7,851 nucleotides of DNA from an uncultured Lachnospiraceae bacterium. GTDB taxonomy: Bacteria > Bacillota > Clostridia > Lachnospirales > Lachnospiraceae. Positions 1 to 5,600 of this stretch are shown here, piece after piece (positions within the stretch are counted from its first letter, which is position 1; each line of letters opens with the position of its first letter). Under the pieces are notes generated by a model. It searched no databases. It was not told the origin of the DNA and saw only the letters and a list, made by a program, of their open reading frames with translations. A program made the translations under genes and the position numbers. The stretch is taken from NCBI GenBank assembly GCA_910588955.1, contig CAJURQ010000017.1:1-7851 (forward strand), in the 5' to 3' direction.

Positions 1-514
1 GCTCGTCCGCGAAAAGAATTTTCGGCTCGTTTATCACAGCGCGCACGATTCCGACACGCTGTGCCTCACCGCCGGAAAGCTGGTTTGGATATTTCTTCTG
101 CATCGCCTCATCAAACCCCACTTGTGCGAGCAGTTCCTTTACCCTTTTGATCAGCGCCGGGGAGTTTTTCTGCACGGCAAATGCGCCCGTCAGCACATTG
201 TCAAGGACGTTCTGATTTTCCAGCAGATAGATGCCCTGAAAGACAAATCCGCAGTTTTTTCTTCTGAACACCGCAAGCTGATCGTTGGTATAATCCTGAA
301 TCTCGGTGTCACCGAAAAATACCTTTCCCAGAGTGGGCTTATCCATACCCGAAAGCGCGTAGAGCAGGGTGGACTTGCCCGAACCCGAAGCGCCCATGAT
401 AACCGTAAAATCGCCCTCCATGATCTCCAGATCGAGGTTCTTGATCACGTGCTGCTGCGTGGCACCGTTTGAAAAAGACTTGCACAGCTTTTCTGTGCGC
501 AAAACAGGGATCAT
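1..514 (-). CDS. ABC transporter ATP-binding protein, FtsE/MacB/BceA-like (3' end cut by window edge)
   Basis: This is the first 171 codons of an ATPase subunit that should power a membrane permease, probably FtsX-like, by ATP hydrolysis at the cytoplasmic face. Visible motifs are Walker A GASGSGKST (residues 41-49), the Q-loop FVFQ (Q93), the signature LSGGEAQR (146-153) and Walker B ILFADE (166-171). The catalytic glutamate is the last complete codon in the window; the D- and H-loops are outside. The spacing between motifs is normal and the frame is unbroken. The start is ATG at 514-512. An in-frame TGA lies immediately upstream (520-518), which excludes a longer protein, and AAAGG (526-530) is a slightly distant ribosome binding site. 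The gene follows the kinase gene after a gap that carries an 11-base-phased repeat array, so control by the neighbouring two-component system is likely. Exporters of this subfamily often act in antimicrobial-peptide resistance or lipoprotein/peptide export; the substrate cannot be read from the sequence. Confidence 0.95.
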   Translation of the reverse strand, partial: MIPVLRTEKLCKSFSNGATQQHVIKNLDLEIMEGDFTVIMGASGSGKSTLLYALSGMDKPTLGKVFFGDTEIQDYTNDQLAVFRRKNCGFVFQGIYLLENQNVLDNVLTGAFAVQKNSPALIKRVKELLAQVGFDEAMQKKYPNQLSGGEAQRVGIVRAVINEPKILFADE

Positions 515-525
515 ATATCACACTA

Positions 526-577
526 CCTTTCCCATACATGATGGTTGTATTCTATGATAGTATGATACATGATCCCG
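526..577 (-). promoter_or_regulatory. Candidate activator-dependent promoter and RBS of the ABC ATPase gene
   Basis: TAGAAT (554-549 on the minus strand) matches the -10 consensus at five of six bases. The hexamer 17 bases upstream (577-572, CGGGAT) is a poor -35, as is common where an activator bound just upstream recruits polymerase. The operator array ends nine bases above that hexamer. Transcription starting near 541 would give a leader of about 27 bases containing AAAGG (530-526) as ribosome binding site. Other AT-rich hexamers nearby (such as TATCAT) could also serve as the -10, so the exact placement is uncertain. Confidence 0.35.
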
Positions 578-585
578 TTGATGAT

Positions 586-625
586 TTCCTTGCCAGATTC
601 TTGCTAAATTCTTGTCTTTTTCTTA
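586..625 (-). promoter_or_regulatory. Four-copy 11-bp-phased direct repeat, probable response-regulator operator
   Basis: On the minus strand, four 7-base units lie at exactly 11-base intervals: TAAGAAA (625-619), CAAGAAT (614-608), CAAGAAT (603-597) and CAAGGAA (592-586). The consensus is YAAGRAW with 4-base spacers. OmpR/PhoB-family regulators are known to bind head-to-tail direct repeats with about one helical turn per subunit, so four units would suit two dimers. The array starts ten bases after the kinase stop codon and ends about 70 bases before the ATPase start, where an activator would sit upstream of a -35 region. The repeats are seen directly; binding by the adjacent regulator is inferred. 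Confidence 0.65.
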
Positions 626-635
626 ACTGGGCAGC

Positions 636-1922
636 TTAGCTGAGCGGAATGAGCAGCGTTGCGCACAGCCCGTTTTCACTCCTGACAGACAGCTCTCCGC
701 CCATTTTATCCATGAGTATCTTTGCAATATACAGACCCAGACCGCTGCCTTCCTTGTCGCCATGTGCCTTTCCGCGGTAGAATTTGCCTGTGATAAGTTC
801 TATCTCGTCTGCGGGAACGCCCGGACCGCTGTCACCGATCGACATCTCGAGAAAGCTCTCGTCAAGACAGAAAGAAATGTCTATGGGCGTGCCCGCGTAT
901 TTGTAAGAATTAAACAGGATATTGCCAATCACCTGTGACAAACGCAGCTTGTCCATATGCACAATGACCTGCGGTATCCCGGACATACGCACAAGCCCCC
1001 TGTCATCGTACCCGGATACGATCTGTGCTATCACGGCGGCATTTTCGTCCGCGCATTTTACCTTGAACTCACCTAAGTCCTCCAAGGTGGAAGAAAGCAG
1101 GTCGTTAACAAGCATAGCGATTTCATCGGCTCTTTTGCAGACGTTATTCATTTTCGCGACCATATCTTCCGTGACGGTTATTTCCTGTCCCTCATTCTGA
1201 GAAAACACCGCCGCCAACAGCTCAGATGTGAGCTTAATGCCCGTCACCGGGGTTTTCAGGTCGTGGGAAAGCGACGCGATAAGCTCCCGCTCTTTTTTCT
1301 GCAGAGAAAGCTCTCTCGCTCTGGACGCTTTCAGCTCCTCCCGCATGATGTCAAAACTCTCCGAAAAAGCGCCGAACAGATTGCCCCTATCCATCTCAAG
1401 ACGCCGGTCCAGATCGCCTGCCGCCACGCAGGACGCAAAGTCTTTCATTTTGGCAAACGGGCGTATGACCGTTTTGCGGATATATGCCCCGAAAGCCGCC
1501 GCTGCGCCGATCAGGAGAAAACCGCACACACAGTAAACAGCGATGATGTTTGTGCGCAGACGGTGGAACTGCTTCCTGCTGTCTGTGAGCACGACGCTGC
1601 CCGTGATCTGGTTATTTTCTGTGATATAGGTATAGGGATAACGACGCTTTATTGCCGTCTCTACGGTGACCGCTTCCGACGGGTCAAAACGGTTATCATA
1701 AATCACATTCCCGTTTCTGTCCAGTATGACATATTCCCGTTTTGAAGCTGTGTTTTCAAGCGGCATATCATATAGAACCATCTCATGCGCAATCTCATTG
1801 AGCAGAAGCGCATCCTCATTATTTTGTGAAACATCACCTGCGCCTGCGATCTTCCAGACGACAGACAGCCCCACAGCGAGCAGCAGGACAAGAAGCGCCA
1901 TAAATCTGTAATATCCTTTCAT
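636..1922 (-). CDS. Sensor histidine kinase (HAMP-HisKA-HATPase_c)
   Basis: A 428-residue membrane kinase that should autophosphorylate and pass phosphate to the regulator encoded just upstream. The order is: N-terminal membrane helix (about 7-23); an external domain of about 100 residues (24-124) with a PAS/Cache-like strand pattern around YVILDRNGNVIYDN; a second helix (about 125-147); a HAMP linker (about 148-205); an H-box SHDLKTP with phospho-acceptor H220; an N-box around GNILFNSYKYA (N334, N338); a G1 box DSGPGVP (364-370); an F-box FYRGK (381-385); and a G2 box GSGLGL (392-397). All catalytic motifs are intact. The start is the ATG at 1922-1920, which overlaps the regulator stop as ATGA, with GGAAGAG upstream as ribosome binding site. 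A longer frame reaching 2063 lacks any kinase-like N-terminus and is rejected. The sizeable external domain argues against the BceS type, which has almost none; the ligand is unknown. Confidence 0.97.
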   Translation of the reverse strand: MKGYYRFMALLVLLLAVGLSVVWKIAGAGDVSQNNEDALLLNEIAHEMVLYDMPLENTASKREYVILDRNGNVIYDNRFDPSEAVTVETAIKRRYPYTYITENNQITGSVVLTDSRKQFHRLRTNIIAVYCVCGFLLIGAAAAFGAYIRKTVIRPFAKMKDFASCVAAGDLDRRLEMDRGNLFGAFSESFDIMREELKASRARELSLQKKERELIASLSHDLKTPVTGIKLTSELLAAVFSQNEGQEITVTEDMVAKMNNVCKRADEIAMLVNDLLSSTLEDLGEFKVKCADENAAVIAQIVSGYDDRGLVRMSGIPQVIVHMDKLRLSQVIGNILFNSYKYAGTPIDISFCLDESFLEMSIGDSGPGVPADEIELITGKFYRGKAHGDKEGSGLGLYIAKILMDKMGGELSVRSENGLCATLLIPLS

Positions 1923-2650
1923 AGCGCTGTCTCTTCCATCAGGTAGCCCACACCCCATACGGTTTTTATGAGCTGCGGTTCTCTGGGATCGGCTTCGATC
2001 TTTTCGCGCAGATGTCTGATATGTACGGCGATCGTGCCCTCGTTGATGTAGGCATTCTCCCACACATCCCTGAGCAGATCGTCCTTGGAAACGACCCTGC
2101 CCCTGTTTGTAAAAAGATAATACAGCAGCTTGTATTCCAGCGCCTTGAGGGGGATCTCCCTGCCGTCTGCAAGGAGCCTGTGCATATTTGTGTTGAGGTA
2201 CACTTCCCCTGTCAGTTTCACAAGACCGTCCTCATTGTGCTGAAAATTCCGGACAGCGTGGGTATTTTCCCGTGTCCTGTCGTATCTCAAAACGGCGGCT
2301 TTCACCTTGGCGAGCAGGACGCTTAACGTATAGGGCTTTTTGATATAATCATCGCCGCCTATGTTCAGCGCGATGAGCACATCGTCGTCGCTCGTCCGGG
2401 CACTTATGAAGAAGATCGGCAGGTCATAGTTTTCCCGTATCTTCCTGCAAAGGTCGAAGCCCGATTTCTCGCCAAGATTGATATCAAGCAGGAGCAATGA
2501 AACATCGTGTGTTTCAAGAAACGCTGCCGCGTCGGCATAGCTTGTGACATAGGCAGTCTTTACGCCGAACATATTGAAATATTCGGAAGTAGCCGTGGCT
2601 ATCATCTCATCGTCATCTATCATCAGAACTTTACAGCTTTCCAAATCCAT
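1919..2650 (-). CDS. OmpR-family response regulator (receiver + winged helix)
   Basis: A 243-residue transcription factor. The receiver domain (about 6-122) has the acidic pair D12-D13, phospho-acceptor D56 in LLLLDINL, the S83 switch position in FISAR, and K105 in DYIKKPY. A linker (about 123-145) leads to a C-terminal winged helix (about 146-240) with the usual recognition-helix region around EGTIAVHIRHLREKIE and the closing wing KTVWGVGYLMEE. Length and motif order are those of a normal PhoB/OmpR-type regulator. The start is ATG at 2650-2648, preceded by GAGGAG only two bases away and a further GAGGAGG that lies inside the end of the preceding gene. It begins 8 bases after the stop of the giant surface-protein gene and overlaps the kinase by ATGA, so all three are probably co-translated from one mRNA. 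Its likely target is the four-repeat array in front of the ABC ATPase. Confidence 0.97.
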   Translation of the reverse strand: MDLESCKVLMIDDDEMIATATSEYFNMFGVKTAYVTSYADAAAFLETHDVSLLLLDINLGEKSGFDLCRKIRENYDLPIFFISARTSDDDVLIALNIGGDDYIKKPYTLSVLLAKVKAAVLRYDRTRENTHAVRNFQHNEDGLVKLTGEVYLNTNMHRLLADGREIPLKALEYKLLYYLFTNRGRVVSKDDLLRDVWENAYINEGTIAVHIRHLREKIEADPREPQLIKTVWGVGYLMEETAL

Positions 2651-2658
2651 AGCTCCTC

Positions 2659-5600
2659 TTATTCCTCCTCTTCCTCTTTCTTCTTCCTCAAGAGTACAAA
2701 CAAAGCAGCCATGATAAGCAGGATAACCGCCAGCCACACAAAGCAGCAAATCCCAAGGAAGGTCGGGCAGATGTGGCAGAGTCCGCATTTGCCGTCCGCT
2801 CCTGCGCCCTCCGTCTGCGCATAGGCAATCGCGTAGCTGGAGAACAATTCCGTGCTGATGGTGATGGTGTCAGGCGCCCCGTCCAGATCGTTCATAAAGG
2901 CATATTCGCCGTTATGGGCGCGGATGATCGTAAACTCCCTGCCGTCACTTAGCAGTTTTTCGGGGATGCCGATCACCACTTCCACGGGTGCGTCTGTCGC
3001 CGTGACTGCGTTCCAGTCTCCCGCCCCGATCTTTATAAACATGGAGATATCCACGTACATGCCAAGCACAAGCCCCGGCGCCTCTTCCCGGTACGCTTCC
3101 ATGCCGCGCTCGATCACTTCCTTATCCTGCGCAGGCACTTTTTCGGAAATATCTTTGACATCAATCCGAATCTCTATGGTTTCACCGTCACCGACAAGCT
3201 GTATCTGCTCCGGCGTCAATACCGCGTCTGCTACTGCAATGCTGTCCGCCACGCCTGCCGTGCATTCCTGTTCTTCACAGACTACCGTCACGATGACCGC
3301 ACCGTTTCTTAATGCCAGAACGGTGCTTGTGTCCGTCATGCCTTTCACATTCCCCGTTGCCACAGGCTCGCCGGACAGCACGAGTCTTCCGTTATCCGCG
3401 GATACCACAACCGTCTGCGCACCCGCTGCCTCCCGCTGCTCTTTCTGCGTTTCGGACGGTTTCCCGGCAGGCTGTGGTCTGGGCGTGGTTCCGGGTCTGT
3501 CTCCCGGCTCCGCCGTCGCTTCCTGTCCCGGTGTGCTTCCGGGCTGCCCGCCCGCCGGCTCTTTTTCCACCGGGTTTGTCGTGCCCGGCGCGGGCGGTGT
3601 GGGTTTCACAGACAGATTACCAGACGGTATCGGTTGGTCCGGACCGGCGTCTTCCGGCTCCGGCACAGGGATATCCGGCTCCGGGTCGTGCTCTTTATCC
3701 TTGTCGTCAGGCTTCTTTACCACGCCCTCCACCGTCACTATCTGGTTTTCCCGAATGTCCGCAATGGTATACGTGTAAGGCTCCTCCGCCGTCAGCTCCA
3801 CTTTCACACCGTTTACTTTGACTGCAAAGTGCCTCGTCTTTTGATAGCCGTTTTCCATGGCAAAGCGGAAGACAAAGCTGCCGCCCTCCCTGACCGGGCT
3901 TTCGCTGCCTGTCTCCGCTGACAGGGTATAGCCCTTTCCTGTCTGCAAGGTAACGGTAAATTCCTTGGTATAGACGGCATATACGGTCAGATCCACGGTA
4001 ATGTCCGTAAATACGGCGGGCACTGTCCCCTGTTCGTCCATGCACCACGCGCCGGCATAGAGCTGTTCTCCCGCATCCTTTTTCGGCGGCACGGGCGGAA
4101 TATCCGTCAAAGTCCCGGCATAATCCACGAAAACTTCCCGATAAGTCTCCCCGTTGGCGACAAAGGTCACCTTCATCTGGTACGCCCCTATAACTGCAGG
4201 GTCGCTGCTTTTGCTGGCAAAACTGGAGACGCCCGCTTCGACGCGCACAAGATATTCGCCGGGCGCAAGCCCTGTGATCTCTCCGTTTTCGTCCGCCGCT
4301 TTACTGGTCCATGTCTTTCCGCCGTCCGCGGAAACCTCGTAGGCTGTGCCCGCTGTCAGGTCAGTCAGTTCCCCGGTCCCGCCCGGCGTATCCACGTCTA
4401 CGCCTGTGGGCGCGGGCTTCGGCGGTCTTTCCGGAATGGGCAGACTCTGTTCCGGGCTGTCGGTTGTCTCGATGTCGTTACCTTGCTTTATAATACTGAC
4501 GGTACTGCCAAACCAGCCTTCTGCAATCGGGATGCCGCCTTCTTCATCCGCCGTATAAGGCTTTCCGTCTATCAGATAGGCAGCGCCCGGCACAAGGTCC
4601 GTCAATTTTTCTTCCCGGTAAGCAATCACCGCCGCAGGCTTCTCCTCCGGTCCTTTGACTTTTATAGTCAATGTCTTTACGGTTTTGTTTCCCGCGTTGT
4701 CCGTGGCGGTGACCGCTATCTCCGTGACGCCCGTAGGTATCTCTACCGCAGGGATGGTGAAAGCCGCCTGCGCCGCTTCCTGCAAGGTGCTCTTGTCAAA
4801 GGCGACAGTCTTTGCCGCGCCATCCCCAATCTGATAGGTAATGACGGATAGTCCCCCTGTCACCGCATGTTCCATGTCGTCCTTTACGCACACAGACAGC
4901 GCGGGCGGAACGACATAATATCCCCCGGACACCGCCACCCCGTCCGGCTGTGTCGGTTCCGTATCGGACGTGCCCCGGTCAGCCAGTACCGTGATTTCCG
5001 GCGCATGGTCCTCAATGATAACGCCGTCCGCATTCAGGTCCGCCCCCACGGTCACTCCCGCCGACGTGTTTCCCGCTCTGTCGGTACAGATAATCGCAAT
5101 CGTTCCCTTGAACACGGGCGCTATGGTAATCTCAGCCGCACCGTTTTCGATTGCCGCCGTTTTGGTCTCCGCCTCGCCGTCCTCTGGCGTCATGGAATAA
5201 GTGATTTCATCCGCCCCGCTTCCCTCTTCCGTGACCGGCATGGTGATCACCAGACTGTCTTTTCCAATCAGCCAGTGCCATAAATTTTCCGGCTCGTAGC
5301 TGTATTGCAGATCGCCGATGACCGGGGCGATATCGTCGATCCATTTCGCCCAGTATTCCTTCGCCCCGGTATCTGTGGTGAGAATCTGTGTTACTTTTTC
5401 TCCGCCGCAGTCCGCATTGTCATGCCAGCCGCCAAAGCTGTACCCTCTTCTGGTCCAGTCCCCGGGCAGCGCCGCTCCCCTTCCTTCGGTATAGGACGTC
5501 AAATTCGTGCCGCTTCCGCCGTTTCCATGCAGGGTGACCTGATAGGCGGCAATCCAATGTGCGGTATAGGTGCGGTTTCCTGTGCTCCCCGCCGCGATGG

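Noticed and set aside
122..472. Plus-strand open frame of 116 codons over the ABC ATPase
   Set aside because: Antisense to an unbroken ATPase frame with all expected motifs.
632..642. CAGCT-A-AGCTG palindrome over the kinase stop codon as a terminator
   Set aside because: The stem is five pairs with a one-base loop and no T-run follows on the minus strand; it would not fold as an intrinsic terminator.
1923..2063. Upstream extension of the histidine kinase start
   Set aside because: The extra 47 residues are the out-of-frame translation of the regulator C-terminus and would precede a normal N-terminal membrane helix; the ATGA overlap gives a better start.
2651..2788. Upstream extension of the response regulator start
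   Set aside because: The extra 46 residues read the surface-protein anchor in another frame; receiver domains begin a few residues before the first beta strand, as with the ATG at 2650.
2852..3778. Long plus-strand open frame of 308 codons opposite the surface-protein gene
   Set aside because: It lies wholly antisense to well-supported domain sequence, has a Ser/Pro/Thr-rich composition typical of reverse-frame translation of GC-rich genes, and shows no recognisable domain.
4867..5283. Plus-strand open frame of 138 codons
   Set aside because: Arginine-rich antisense shadow of the Ig-like domains, with no domain of its own.
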